64,000 nucleotides of DNA from Silurus meridionalis (GCF_014805685.1 NC_060886.1:21228108-21292107); one strand, 5' to 3'; counted from the stretch's first letter, positions 1-17,443 are shown. The notes: generated by a model not told the origin, from the letters alone. Program-made: numbers and translations.

Positions 1-743
1 TGCCGAACATTCCTGCAGACAGCTGTGCATGAAACAACATCCTGCTATGTCTGCCTAAACCACGGCTGCCTTCCCCTGCTCACCCACACTGGATTTCTAC
101 CTCTAATTTTTTGCAGAAATTCACTAATTACCTGCACTAGTTTCTGGTACGAATGCTGAAGCCATAGCTCCATTTACGATAATAAATAAATTCTCATTTA
201 AGATGATAAATAATTCTTAAGGAGCATGAGACTAATTTTAATGAGTGTTTAAGGTTCACTGTGTTTACTTTTCCAGTTAAAAAGTTCAAAATATGTACTT
301 CGAGTCTTGAAGGTGTCATTGAGATAGGAAGCAATAATGCAGTGCTAATGGCGATCTAGCTTTGATGATCTAGATGCCTCCTCAGATACAGCATAAAAAT
401 TTACAGAAAAAAATGTATAGGTACAGATAACTAAATACATAGGAGTGACCTCCAGCACTTACTTACACTAGTGATCTGCTTTAAATGAGGACCTTCTCAG
501 CTTCTCATGCACTTCGTTTTTATAGGAGGAGTGTAATTATTGCTTGTTGAGTTTCTTTTCAACAGGATATCATTACGTTGCACATTCTTTATTTCTGCCT
601 TCAGTCTTGCCCACCCTAGTCTGTTAATTTAGTGGCCATGATGTCATAAGGAGGAAAATGGCAAGCATGTGTGACACAGTGCATGTGTGAAAATAAACAG
701 TGACAAATAAGGAATAAGTATGAGTTTCATATGTTTTATACAT

Positions 744-745
<2 letters not shown>

Positions 746-793
<48 letters not shown>

Positions 794-808
794 CTGCCAG
801 AATATCAT

Positions 809-847
<39 letters not shown>

Positions 848-865
848 ACACACACACACACACAC
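746..865. repeat. (TG)n then (CA)n foldback microsatellite
   Basis: (TG) from 746 to 792, an 18-bp spacer, then (CA) with one GA interruption from 811 to 865. The two tracts are reverse complements, so the strand can fold into a stem. ORFs across it are Cys-Val or His-Thr repeats and are not genes. Confidence 0.95.
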
Positions 866-1840
866 CACTGTTTATCAGCATTATGGGACAACAGTGGCAC
901 ATGTTAAGCTAACACATCCTTACTGTAAAGGCAATCATTCATAATTCATGGTTCATCTGCTTTTTTTTAAACCACTGAGCATTGGTTTTCGACTGTTATA
1001 GGTCTACATTTTTTGGTCATTAATTATTGAGAGTGCTTTATTTTCATACTGCACTCCTGAGATTTATTTTCCTTGATTCTTTCAAAGCTTTATTTAATAC
1101 ATAAAGTTGTACCGCTACATATAAATTTTACTTGTCCTTTGTGGCATCATGTCTATGGCAACAAAAAAAATACTTTTGGCATGTGGCAGGAGTTTTCTGT
1201 GTTTAAGAAAAACAGGCCCTGTGCAATTTTTTAAGCTCTATCAGCTCTGAAGTTCTGTATTGTTGTGGCCTATTCCTGTCATCACATCACTTCACTCACA
1301 GGAGGGTGATTAATGTGCTGTCCTGCTGTGGAGCTGCATGAACGATAGATTTTTATTTATTGTCTTTCAACAGGAGAGGTGTGTATAGCATCTGTAGTTT
1401 GTATGGCTTTGAGTTGGAAACCAGAAATGTAAAACAATGGTCCTCTAACCACAGACGCTCTAGAAGATCTACAGTGTTCGATCTAGCGGTTGTGTAAAAG
1501 AATTACATGAGTAGATGCAATCAAACTGCAAGAATGTCTGAGCACAGAGACAGCCGACATTACCAGGTCCGGATGGAAACCCTCTGAGCAAAAGTTCTAC
1601 ATAAACACATTATCTGTCATCGCAGAAATATAGCTGTTCATAGGTATTCTAAATGGCTGTAAAAAATGTTTTTGAAAACTTTTGTGCTCCTGCCTTCAAA
1701 AGGCTCCACGCAGGTTGCCCGGTGTAATACAGCTGTCCAATAAACCATTTATTTTCATGCGAGTAGCATGCAGTGGATGGTGTTAAGGTTCTGTTTCCTT
1801 TGCTGCGCAGCAGGAGGCCCTATCACGCCTGACTCCACGC

Positions 1841-1857
1841 ACGCACACACGTACACA

Positions 1858-1917
<60 letters not shown>
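1841..1917. repeat. (CA)n microsatellite
   Basis: Imperfect at its start (CGCACGCACAC, GTACACACGT), then pure CA repeats to 1917. Confidence 0.95.
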
Positions 1918-1918
<1 letters not shown>

Positions 1919-3429
1919 CTGCAGCTACTCAATATATATTTGAAGACATGGCCAAGCACATAAGTCATTTTGGGTATTAGTGCCCCCTGCTGGAGGATAG
2001 AGGACTAAACGCTACATGCTGAAAGTCCGCAATTGTATCATCAGGCATGTCTCACCATACATTTAGCAAAACAAATATAATCTTAAAGGTCGTATTTGTC
2101 TTTGGAGGAGCCCTTGGGCTATACTGGAATGGTCATAATTGAATTTTAACATGGAGAGTCCTGAATTTTGTTCCACTCTAGGATCCCTTTATTCTTATTG
2201 CTGCTATTGTGATGACTCACCTTGAGTATCTATAATAATAAACGGCCATATTCCTTTCTATGCTTTCTATCCTATCACTAAAGCTTGCTTGAAGTGAAAT
2301 GGTTATCAGGCAAGAGACGAAGTGAGAGCAAACTGATCCGCCAGATTGTTTCAGAGTGTTTTGGATGAATCTTCTGCTTATTCAACCCACCAGTAGAGCT
2401 GGGTCAGGGAATGGGTTTGGACAATTACAGCCACAAGATAGATGTTCTTTTAAATTTTAGTTAACCATTTTGGAGTCAACCAAAAAATAGTCCTATCCAA
2501 GTAGATGCTTGGATATAAGATGTAGGGTTTCTGATTAAATACATTAAAAGCTTTATGAACTTTTATAATAATGTTTCAATAAAAATAACGTGTACTTAAA
2601 TAGGAGAAGCTTTACATTTGGACAAATTACATTGTCACTAGTTTAGATAAAAAATCTTTATAGCTATTTAAACATTTTTACAGCTGTAGTGTTGTATTGA
2701 ATATTGTTATTGAATAGTTATTTTTCAATTTAAACCTTGTGTTTTTATAACTGTATATTACCCTGCATGTCTTTTTTCTCCGCATTGCCTGCATTAATTA
2801 GTAATAATGGTGTACTAAGCCCAGCAGAATCACAGAGAGTAGCGCTAGACTCTCCTGCTGTAAGACTACTGGAACTCTTGCATCACCCGAGTGCACACCT
2901 TTGAAGCATTTCCTGCATCTAGATTGGTGGAAGCCTTCTTTGGCCTCCTAGATTTTACTGTTTCAATATATACATCTTTACTTTCCTACTGTAACACATA
3001 CAGCAAAGATAAAACACACATTCAGACCTTAAATTCTGAGAAAGAGGTCAGCTAGAGTACAGTATTACTTAACTGTTATTTGTAAAAAAATTCATGCTTG
3101 TAAACTGGAGAAATATAGTCCATTAGAGATTATATATATTATACATATGTTTGCCCGTACCACAAATCTTTATGATTTATAGCCTGTAAATGAGATGCAC
3201 TTGGTTAACAGTATAACTGTCACTGAGTTCAATGCTGCATGAGTAGTTGAAAAGTAAATTGAAAACAGACCCTACATTTGCTTATCTTGATCATTTGTTA
3301 TAGTCAGAAACACCTCCAGCTGTCCCGCCGGCAACTTTTGAAGGGCTCATGGGTAGGCCTTTCCAGGGAAAGTCACATTAAACCTCCCCAATAAGATTAA
3401 TGGACTTGATGACATTATAGCAGTGCTTC

Positions 3430-7289
<3,860 letters not shown>

Positions 7290-7290
<1 letters not shown>

Positions 7291-8229
7291 AACAATTTAT
7301 ATAGACAGAAATAGAAAGTGCAGAGCAGTTGCAATTTTGTGGAAATGTTGCAGTACTTTGCATTGTGTATATTTTGTTAATATTTTTCCAATATTAATTA
7401 GGTCCAAATATTGGACCTTACCTGTTAGTGGGATTTCTGGGCGTGGTGACTTCCACACAGTCTGTCTATTTGTGGTGATATAGTGGTACATAGTGACAGC
7501 CTCATATCATTCTCTGGTTCTAGCCTTGCCCTGTACTTGTTCTTTAGATATGCCAGTGTGGAAAAACCGCTCTCACAAAGGTATGCAGTTGGAAAGGGTA
7601 AAAGACACCTCAATGCTTTTACTGTAAGCTCTGGAAATTCTGTCTGGCAACTTATTCAGAACTTCATAAGGGGTTGTGCGAAACACAGTGGTACCTCCTT
7701 TACTGTTTTGTCAGTTGTTACTGTAAATCCATATTTAACATAATGTCTGCAGAGCATGCAGCAGAAGCCTGTCCATCTGTCCTGACATCTGTCACTTTCC
7801 TCACTAAAAAGCGATTCATGCTGGTGCTAACCAGCAAACTTCACCTTAGTTAGAAACTTTAGCTAACAGCTCCACTCCAAATTTCAATTCACCAAAACTA
7901 TTAAGCGTCTATTCAATAAAACCTGAATAATGTGTTTTCTTAACTCCGAGATGATGGTCTTTTTTACGCGCAAGATGAATGTGTACGTATATGATGCAAA
8001 ACACAACGATAGGTGCAAAGCTAGCCTCTCCTGTGTCAGTTTGAATATTTTAGATATTTTCATTACATTCAGTTTTCCCACTAATGTGCAAATATTCTGG
8101 AAATGTTTGGATAAATAAAAAAAATTTAAAAAGTGATTTTAAGAGTGAAATTATGTAGGCTGTCGCGGACCACATGCAATGCCGCCGCGGACCACCAGGG
8201 GGCCGCGGACCACCGGTTGAAAACCCCTG
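7290..8229 (-). pseudogene. hAT transposon remnant with transposase C-terminus
   Basis: On the minus strand, 7613-7425 encodes a hAT-type C-terminal dimerisation motif: PTAYLCESGFSTLAYLKNKY, then RLSL...PQIDRLC. The upstream part (7743-7614, reading YEVLNKLPDRISRAYS) is in another frame, so the gene is broken. The right end at 8212-8229, ACCGGTTGAAAACCCCTG, is the inverted repeat also seen at the ends of the copy at 11639-12197. The matching left end was not found, so this copy is truncated or its left edge has decayed; the start given is approximate. Confidence 0.7.
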
Positions 8230-11005
8230 TCTTAAGGCAAAGAAACTTTAACTTCAAAAAGATCACGATGAGAATGCCAGTGATTAAATATGAAAATAAA
8301 CCTAGCCTAAGGTAGCAGGCAATCTTTAACAGTAAACATTGTCAAAAGTAGTGTATAAGAAAGTGTAGTATGTTTTGATATAGTCATTAGTGTGTTTTTG
8401 TCTGGATCCCCTTATAGTGAGTTGCTCACTGACAAGGAGCAGCTGCTTCCTGTTAAAAACTCTTTGAGTCTCTTTTACCTGTTTGTTCCCATTTCATACA
8501 CTCATTTCATATATCTTGCACTCACTTTGTAAATTCAAAACTCCTAAACGTTTTACCTGACAGGATTTTAATTCCATTCCTCCAAATACCAAATGTTACT
8601 GTACGCTTATTCTTCAAAATCAAAACACATACAGCCTTAAAGTTGTTATATGTTCTTTTCTGTAATTTATACTTTGACTGGGCATTATGTGCAGCGGTAT
8701 TTCACAGTACGGTAACCACGGTGGAAAGCAATCTACAATCTGAACTAGAATTAAATTTCATGCCATTTTTCTGATAATCACTTAACAAAATGTTATCTAA
8801 CCATTCAAAACCCATGGTGAGTAAACAAGCATCTCAGAACACACAACACATTAAAACCTTGAGGTGAATAGTTTAGAAGAAGCAGAAGACCACATCAGGA
8901 TCCTTTACAGTGAGCTAAGAACAAGAATTTGATGCACCAATCATGAGCACCTTCAATACTACACAGTTAAAAAGACTGAAAATAAAAGACCAGGGGATTT
9001 TTTTAATAATCTAAAATTATTCATGATGCACTCATTGTTTTTTGTTTTTCATATCATTCTGTGTAAACTCAAGAGACTGCTGTGTGTGAACATCCCAGGA
9101 TATTAGCTTTTTTTCAAATACTCAAACCAGCCCATCTGGCACCAACAACCATGACACAGTTAAAGTCATAGAGATCAAATTTGTATTCTTATGTTTGATG
9201 TGAACATTAACTAAACCTTTTGACTTGCATTTGCATGATTCTATGCATTGTGCTTCTGTCACATGAATGGTTACGTAATCTGCAGGTGTACAGGCGTTCT
9301 TATTAATATGACTGGTGAGTGTGTGTGTATAGGTTATAGTATATACTGTACTTCACTTATTTGTGATACTAAATAAGTCCTGGATTCCCCCCCCACCCCC
9401 CACGAAAGTGTCTGCTATTACAGATGAAGAAATATCATTTTATTTTATAATCATTAACAAAGTACTACTGCTTCTGGACATCAGACGGGAAAAAGCCTGA
9501 GCTAAACCAGAGCTTTAAACAGCAGACTTGACTTGACTATTTCAGAGCTTTAAACAGTGCAAGCAAAACTTTGTAATCAGAATCTATTAGTTGGTCAGTG
9601 TAGCTGAAATAAGACTGGAATAGTGTGCACTGATGTTTTTTTATGGCCTTTCCAGCATTCTGAAGCTTTATTAAAGAGACAGCAGGGCAGCCAGCCAGCA
9701 ACACATTCAGTTGGAGGATATAAAATCATGCATTTGATTCTCAGCACCATTTTGAGTAAGCTGTATGTCTTATTTTGGCTTACATAGTAATGTGAAGTTT
9801 TACTGATGATGTTTTTATGACTTACAAATGATAGACCTGCATTAAAGGTTATACGAAACTCTTAAATTGTAACTTTTGGTTTACAAAAACCCAGTCAACC
9901 AACTCCAAGGTAAACTCAACAACCTTATTTTAAAGAAGAGGTAGCACACCTTAACACGACTATGCTTTTAACAAAATATAGGAGAAAAAGGTTTCTATAT
10001 TCTTTAAAACTTGTACAGCACTGAGTCCAAAGCACATTTAATGTTAAGTTTTTTTTTTTTTTTATTGCTGTTAGAGCAAATGTATGCACAGTTTGCAGCA
10101 GTTAATGAATATAAGGATTCAGAATTGAGATGGTAACATGCCAGTGTGACATCATAAAAAAATGGCACATTTAAAGCAGACAACAGGAAACAGGGAGTGC
10201 ATCTCAATTAGCTCGCTAGCACAATATTTTGTGAAACAATATAGTGTGTACATGAGTTTGAGCATAGTAAGAATCCTGACTCACTATGCATTGGGACAAT
10301 AATGTCTCAATTTCCAAGGACATAACCATGTACTCGGTGGGGGTTTTTCCACAAAAAACAACACAAAATCTATCACTTAAAATTATTAGATACAAATAAA
10401 CTATGTTGGCTAGTAGAAGTTTTTAAATATCCCAAAAAGATAAGAATGGCCCCATCTGCCAGCTTTAAAATATGAGAAGTTTTAGAAATTATGAAGCCAT
10501 GTCAAGTAAGGGAGCATAGTAAGCATTAGGGAGATTTTTTGGGGAGTGACCCATTCAGTGCTCTGGAAAGATTTTAAATGGCCAACTCTATAATCAGTGC
10601 CATAACTATTGAACTTGGGAGTTGACTGTGATGCACACAGAGTCAACATTTAGAATTACTACACACAATGACATCACACATAAATGGTTAAAGATGACTG
10701 GAGGGATCTATTAAGGGTGTGCATCATCAACTCCTGTAATACAACTGTTCTTGTAACTCCTGTAATAAAATTGTTCTTGATTTCAGCTGCATATGCATTT
10801 AACATGGGTATTATTAAAATACCTAGTTATTGAAAAAACACATCCGAAAGGGTGTGAAGCATTCCTGTGATTCCTGGGCACTGCTTGTCTTATTAAATCA
10901 ATCTCACCCATTTACCATTTTCAGTTGTAGTACTCGTGTGGACACATACTGTAATGGATGGAATGGTAAAAACTTCATTTTTTCTCTCAACCACTGTCTC
11001 TCTTA

Positions 11006-11009
<4 letters not shown>
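8230..11009. other. Intergenic, no gene seen
   Basis: AT-rich DNA with a short poly(C) run at about 9388-9402 and an A/T run at about 10049-10064. No exon-like or element-end pattern was recognised. Confidence 0.5.

Positions 11010-11095
<86 letters not shown>
11010..11095. repeat. (CA)n microsatellite
   Basis: About 43 uninterrupted CA units, among the longest pure CA tracts in the window. Confidence 0.97.
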
Positions 11096-11096
<1 letters not shown>

Positions 11097-11638
11097 CAAT
11101 TTTGTTAGTGTTTATGACTGCACACACCAAACTGCCAGGTCAACCTCTACAAGACAAAGCCCTGTGTTTTATATAGAAAACACTAAAAAAGAAAACAAGC
11201 TGAAATCACGAACATGAGGTGCAGGGAGGAGGAGTGCAAGATGTGCGTGTGAGAGACCGGGCAGCTCTCAGTGTCCTGCAGAGATATTCTTTACCTGCCA
11301 ATCCTTCGCTGGCTCTTTTTTAATATCCAGTGGTTTCTCCTTCTTTAAACCAAGCTTTAAACCAAGTTTTAGATATTTATTTTTCCCTCCTGAGCAACTT
11401 TTTAACTACTCAGCATGGCCTGTTAAACACTGCAACTAATTATTAACAATATATTTCAGTTAAATTGTGTTAAATATCAGCTACAATTGTGGGAAGATTT
11501 ATATACATTATATACATTACACATACGCAGTGGACCTGCAAGAGTAATCATCATTACCCTGCTGGAGATTAATTTGTGTTTAAGCCTGGTGTTGGTGTGA
11601 CCTCTGCTGGTCTATGTGTTACATTCTATAATTTATAT

Positions 11639-12197
11639 CAGGGGTTTTCAACTGGTTCTGTGGCAGGGACCACCATTCTGATTAACAAGTAATCCTGTAC
11701 TTGTTACTGTAAATCCATATTTAACATAATGTCTGCAGAGCATGCAGCAGAAGCCTGTCCATCTGTCCTGACATCTGTCACTTTCCTCACTAAATGCTGG
11801 TGCTGACTAGCAAACTTCACCTTAGTTAGAAACGTTAGCTAACAGCTCCACTCCAAATTTCAATTCACCAAAACTATTAAGCGTCTATTCAATAAAACCT
11901 GAATAATGTGTTTTCTTAACTCCGAGATGCTGGTCTATTTCACGCGCAAGATGAATGTGTACGTATATGACGCAAAACACAACGATAGGTGCAAAGCTAG
12001 CCTATCCTGTGTCAGTTTGAATATTTTAGATATTTTCATTACATTCAGTTTTCCCACTAATGTGCAAATATTCTGGAAATGTTTGGAAAAATAAAAAAAA
12101 GTGATTTTAAGAGTGAAATTATGTAGGCTGTCGCGGACCACATGCAATGCCGCCACGGACCACCAGGGGGCCGCGGACCACCGGTTGAAAACCCCTG
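11639..12197. mobile_element. Non-autonomous hAT element with TIRs and 8-bp TSD
   Basis: Left end CAGGGGTTTTCAACTGGT and right end ACCGGTTGAAAACCCCTG are inverted repeats. They are flanked by ATTTATAT (11631-11638) and ATTTATAG (12198-12205), an 8-bp target duplication with one mismatch, as expected for hAT. From about 11700 the interior is nearly the same as 7710-8229, so it is an internally deleted relative that lost the transposase. Confidence 0.88.
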
Positions 12198-12242
12198 ATT
12201 TATAGATTTATATAACAGTGGGCAGCAAGAACGCATGCAGTT

Positions 12243-12463
<221 letters not shown>

Positions 12464-12509
12464 AAATATGAAATATTACATGTACTATTGGGACACTGTA
12501 CAAATTGTG

Positions 12510-13600
12510 AATAAAAACAGAATACAATGAAAGTTTCAAATTTAAATATTTTATTCAGAATACAACATAGATGACATATAAAATGTTTAAACTGAGAAAA
12601 TGTATAATTTTAAGGGAAAAATAAGTTGTTTTTAAATTTCATGGCATCAACACATCTCAAAAAAGTTGGGACAAGGCCATGTTTACCACTGTGTGGCATC
12701 CCCTCTTCTTTTTTATAACAGTCTGCAAAAGTCTGGGAAGTGAGGAGACCAGTTGCTCAAGTTTAGGAATGGGAATGTTGTCCCATTCTTGTCTAATACA
12801 GGCTTCTAGTTGCTCAACCTTAGGTCTTCTTTGTCGCATCTTCCTCTTTATGATGAAGTGTTTTCTATAGGTGATTACAAGATGTTGTAATTGATGCAGT
12901 ATATAGTCTGTTATTGTCATGTTGGAAAATGCAAGGTCTTCCCTGAAAGAGACGTCGTCTGGATGGGAGCATATGTTGTTCTAGAACTTGGAAATACCTT
13001 TCAGCATTGATGGTGCATTTACAGATGTGTAAGCTGCCCATGCCACACGCACTCATGCAACTTCATACCATCAGAGATGCAGGCTTCTGAACTGAGCGCT
13101 GATAACAACATGGGTTATCCTTATCCTCTTTAGTCCGGATGACATGGCGTCCCAGTTTTCCAAAAAGAACTTCAAATTTTGATTCGTCTGACCACAGAAT
13201 AGTTTTCCATTTTGCCACAGTCCATTTTAAATGAGCCTTAGCCCAGAGAAATCGCCTGCACTTCTGGATCATGTTTAGATATGGCTTCATTTTTGACATA
13301 TAGAGTTTTAGCCGGCAACGGCGAATGGCCCGGTGGATTGTGTTCACCGACAATGTTTTCTGGAAGTATTCCTAAACCCATTTTTTGGTTTTTCATTACA
13401 GTAGCATTCCTGTATGTGATGCAGTGCCGTCTAAGGGCCCGAAGATCACGGGCATCCAGTATGGTTTTCTGGCCTTGACCCTTATGCACAGAGATTGTTC
13501 CAGATTCTCTGAATCTTTTGCTCCACTATTTTTCACCGCAGCATTGGGGGAATTGGTGATCCTCTGCCCATCTTGACTTCTAAGAGACACTGCCACTCTG
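12510..13600 (-). pseudogene. Tc1-like transposase pseudogene
   Basis: Minus-strand pieces follow Tc1 transposase order: an N-terminal part near 13560-13240 (MGLGILPENIVGEHN in a shifted frame), then NTIHRAIRRCRLKLYMSKMK, WAKAHLKWTVAKWKTILWSDE (containing the first catalytic Asp region), KFEVLFGKLGRHVI, ERYFQVLEQHMLPSRRRLF, and the C-terminal QLEACIRQEWDNIPIPKLEQ. At about 12870-12880 the segment that normally carries the CSPDLSPIEN motif and the last catalytic residue is missing. With that deletion and several frame changes the gene cannot work. The outer 5-prime and 3-prime edges are approximate. Confidence 0.85.
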
Positions 13601-13613
13601 AGAGGCGGGCACC

Positions 13614-13805
13614 ATGTTGATGACCCCTGTCCTAGAGTGTCCTAGCCAGAAGTCTGAATTGAACCCTAGTGAACATCTCTGGAGGGACCTGAAAATGTCA
13701 GTCCACCGACAGTCTTCATCCAACCTGCCCCAGCTTGAGAATTGCAAAAAATCCCCCAATTCATGTGTACAAAGCTGTGTCACACCAAGGTGCTTCAACT
13801 AATAC
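13614..13805 (+). pseudogene. Second Tc1-like fragment, opposite strand
   Basis: Plus-strand reading LECPSQKSELNPSEHLWRDL then MSVHRQSSSNLPQLENCKK matches the Tc1 C-terminal PDLNPIEHLWRDLK region with changes. It abuts the minus-strand Tc1 copy and comes from a different Tc1 family. Only the C-terminal quarter remains. Confidence 0.7.
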
Positions 13806-13879
13806 CAAGTAAAAGGTCTGAAAACTTATTTAAATTTGATATTTCATTTTTTTATCAAATAAAATTACAGCACCCCTTC

Positions 13880-14175
13880 AAATTCCATTTTCACGTTCAT
13901 CATGCTATCAGAAATTCCACCAAATTTTTACTGTACTCTTCCTCCAGGATCATCTCTACACCATTTCTCTTTCCATCCACTCCACCTCCAATGTTCCTGG
14001 TCTTACTCCTACTCTTACTTTTCCCACTGTCTCTGTAGATGTCTTCCTTCTCTCCTTCTCCTCCTTCAGCCAACAATAGCCCAATTTTCACCGGTACCCT
14101 GTCGATTAACAATATCTGTGGTGGTGGTTGATAACCCGGGCCTTGACCAATCCTGTATGGAATATATATAATGAC
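13880..14175 (-). other. Possible old interspersed repeat
   Basis: The minus strand has a 94-codon ORF (14184-13900) with PDRV/VPVKIGLLLAEGGEGEKED. The composition, with pyrimidine-rich TCCTCC runs, looks like a fragment of a retroelement coding region, but I cannot name the family. Treat as unidentified. Confidence 0.3.
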
Positions 14176-14410
14176 ATCACACAAAACACTGACACATTGG
14201 ATACAGTTTTGACATGTTTACTTAGGGTGTACTCACTTGTATTGCTAGCTATTTAGACATTAATTACTGTATTTTAGTTATTTTTAGAGGACAGTAAATC
14301 AGTACTGCTATACAAGCTCTGCATTGACTACCCCAAAATATATACTTAATTTTAATTTCTATAGTGCTGTCTCTTGAGAAGATATACTAAAATGGCTGCT
14401 GAAATGTGAA

Positions 14411-14470
14411 TTGTGTACTCATATACTCATATACTCATATATTCATACTCATACTCATACTCATATACTG

Positions 14471-14561
<91 letters not shown>
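14411..14561. repeat. (CATACT)n followed by long (TA)n
   Basis: An ACTCATAT/ACTCAT tandem (about 14418-14466), then about 45 TA units to 14561. Confidence 0.95.
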
Positions 14562-14566
<5 letters not shown>

Positions 14567-15212
14567 CCTTCATGTGTAATATGTAATATAGTACATTGTG
14601 GGTTTTTTGTTGCTCCATTTATCACCATTGTCTTGTACATAAGTAAAAGACAGTTTATTTATGCTTCATCATAAAAAGGTTAGTAATATATGCTGTTATT
14701 TCCCTTTAATAGAGAATATCTCATGTGGAATGTTTAATATATGATGTCAAACATGGAGTGGTCAGGGGGCATGTGCAAATGCTAACACAATGTTTGAATG
14801 TCTACGTATGCATAATGCAAGGGGAAGTGAACAGCCCTGAGTTTGACAAAATCGGAAAGTGGAAGTGAAATTGAAACGTACTATCTGTTCAAAAAAAATT
14901 CATGTATATTTGCAGTAAATATGTTTTGCATAACGTCCTTTTGACACCCCGTCCTTCACACATGGTGTATTTCTAAGGTTGCCGCCAGCCTTGTGTAGCT
15001 CTGTGAGACTCTAATCTTTCTCATTTTTTTACACGCATTACATTCCCAGTGCTACAGCTTTAATCTCATAAAATTCATATTTTTATTAATAATATTAATG
15101 TGGTCATAACTAATGAAGCTTTGGACCATGATGAACATACACATAGTCATGTCTTATTATGCTATGCTAAATAACAAAATATTTTTTATCATAAAAATAG
15201 ACTTACAACAAT
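14562..15212. other. Intergenic, nothing recognised
   Basis: AT-rich, no ORF of note, no element ends recognised. Confidence 0.5.
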
Positions 15213-15289
15213 ATGTATTTTGTTAATATATACCGGTACTTAAAAGCATTTTACCTACCTCCTACCAACTCTGCTTATGATTATACCAA

Positions 15290-15906
15290 ACGTGTGGTTC
15301 TGGGATTTTTGCTCACCGTTCTTGTGATAATTCTAACCCTACGGGGTGAGATCTTGCGTGGAGCCTCAGATCGAGGGAGATTATCAGTGGTCTTATATAT
15401 TTTCCATTTTCTAGTAATTGCTCCCACAGTTGATTTCTTCACACCAAGCTGTTTACCTATTGCAGATTCAGTCTTCCCAGCCTGGTGCAGGTCTACAATT
15501 TTGTTTCTGGTGCCCTTTGACAGCTCTTTGGTCTTAGCAATAGTGAAGTTTGGAGTCTGACTGTTTGAGGTTGTGGACAGGTGTATTTTATACTGATAAC
15601 GAGTTCAAACAGGTGCCATTAATACAGGTAACAAGTGGAGGACAGAGGAGCCTCTTAAAGAAGAAGTTACAGGTCTGTGAGAGCCAGAAATCTTGCTTTT
15701 TTGTAGGTGACCAAATACTTATTTTACACCATAATTTGCAAATAAATTCTTTAAAAATCAGACAATGTGATTTTCTGGATTTTTTTTTCTTATTTTGTTT
15801 TTCATAGTTGAAGTTTACCTATGATGAAAATTACAGGCCTCTCTTATCTTTTTAAGTGGGAGAACTTGCACAATTGGTGGCTGACTAAATACTTTTTTGC
15901 CCCACT
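15290..15906 (-). pseudogene. Tc1-like element, N-terminal transposase part
   Basis: The minus strand from about 15550 to 15290 reads [20 protein letters not shown], then [21 protein letters not shown] and [20 protein letters not shown], the paired-type helix-turn-helix DNA-binding half of a Tc1 transposase. The expected start codon is changed to ATT. The catalytic half is absent. Sequence to the right (15580-15906) ends in AAATACTTTTTTGCCCCACT, the typical terminus of this fish family, so one transposon end is kept and the other is lost. Confidence 0.82.
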
Positions 15907-16812
15907 TTATGTAACATTTTCTTAATGAATTTGTAGTACAATTCCTTAAACACTTAAACACTATAATGTTGAATACACAAATTATATTCTCTATCGGAAG
16001 TTTTGTTAAGGGAAATATGTCAGACTGGATTTTTTGTGGTGGGAAAGTGTCTAAAATGTTTTGAAATGTGGTGTATAATTTTAAAAGTGTTAATGGGTAA
16101 TAGTACTGTATCTCAATACTTATAATAATATGCCTACCAGTATTTTTTTATGGAAGTTTTTATGCACTTTTAGAAATTAAAGGTGCACTCTTCTAAAATC
16201 ATAAACCCTTTTTGGCACCTTTCACTTTAAACAAGTTTTCAATATTTCGAAATATATGTATTAAGCAAATATTAATTTATAATTAGAAATGTAGAGTTTA
16301 TATTAAAAAACAACAAGAGAAATTAACATGTATACACTTGCCATGTACTTTATTTGTAACACCTTCACACCTGCATATTCATGCAGTTACTAGTAACTGC
16401 AGTTATCAGTGTCAGTTATCAGTTACTCATGGGCACTCAGCAGCACATTCCATAAAATCATGGATATAGATCAAATGCTACTTTTATTGTTTGTGGCAAA
16501 CGGAGTGGGGAAAAAATATGGTTGTTGGAGTTTCATAATCTGCTGATCTCCCAGGAATTTCACATCTTTAGAGTCTACTCAGAATAATGCAATAAAGAAA
16601 AAGTTCCAGTGAGTGTGGGCTCTGTGGACAGAAATGTCTTGTTGATGAGAGGAGTGTAGAGAGAATGGCTAGTTTGACTGGTTTGAGCTGACAGGAAGGA
16701 TACAGTACCACACTGTGACTGGTTAAGCAGAGAATTTTTTTATAACTATATAATATATGTGTATATAATATATGCACATATCAAAACTCCAGGTGAATAA
16801 ACTGCAACGGCA
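15907..16812. other. Intergenic, nothing recognised
   Basis: AT-rich DNA. A GTTACTAGTAACTGCAGTTA near-palindrome lies at about 16386-16405. No coding signal. Confidence 0.45.
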
Positions 16813-17045
16813 AGAGACTAGCAAGTCAAGTGAAGAAGCTTTTATTGTCATTTTAACCATATATAGCTGACACAGTAGACAGTGAAATCCAGGACCCTGG
16901 TGCTACATAAAACAACATAGAGCTACATAACAAAACACGGCGCTAAGGACTAAAGCAAGTTGTCCTAGCCACAAAAAGTGCATCATGTGCAAACAGTGCA
17001 GACAAAAGACAGTGTAGGACAGATACACAAGACACAAAGGCTATA
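16813..17045 (-). mobile_element. L2-like LINE/SINE 3' tail
   Basis: CAAGTCAAGTGAAGAAGCTTTTATTGTCAT opens the copy, i.e. a reversed 3' end (ATGACAATAAAAGCTTCTTGACTTGAC on the other strand). The same tail is at 24300-24410 in the opposite orientation and 46215-46300. The interior (TCCAGGACCCTGGTGCTACA) is a common fish repeat. 5'-truncated. Confidence 0.7.
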
Positions 17046-17079
17046 TAAGCTTCCAATTATGTCAGCCATGAGCAAAAAA

Positions 17080-17330
17080 AGCTGAGGTTATTGGGGCTTA
17101 ATTTTATTTCTATTTGTACTGCTTTTAACAGTAGACATTGTTCCAGAGCTGCTTTACAGAATTAAATAGATTAAACAGATATTCATTTAGGGCCATACAT
17201 TAGTACATATATGTTTATCTGCACTGAGCAAGCCAGTGGCAACAGTGGTAAGAAAAAACTTCCTAAAATGGTATGAAAAAAATAAACCTTGGGAGGTTTC
17301 TGGCGGATATCAAATGTCTATTCATTATAG
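17080..17330 (-). repeat. Interspersed repeat, pair with 21500-21640
   Basis: GAGCAAGCCAGTGGCAACAG and AAACTTCCTAAAATGGTATGA here are the reverse complement, with changes, of sequence at 21500-21640 (TTCTTCCTCATATTATCTCA, TGTCTCTGGATTGCTCATTA). It is a fish-wide repeat whose class I cannot assign. Confidence 0.5.
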
Positions 17331-17442
17331 TTCCAGGATTGTTTAGAATCTCGCACGAATGTTTCCAACAACTTGTGGAACCAGTGACATGATGAATTGA
17401 GACCAAAGGGAGGATCAACTTAGTGTTATTATAGTGTTTCAA

Positions 17443-17443
<1 letters not shown>

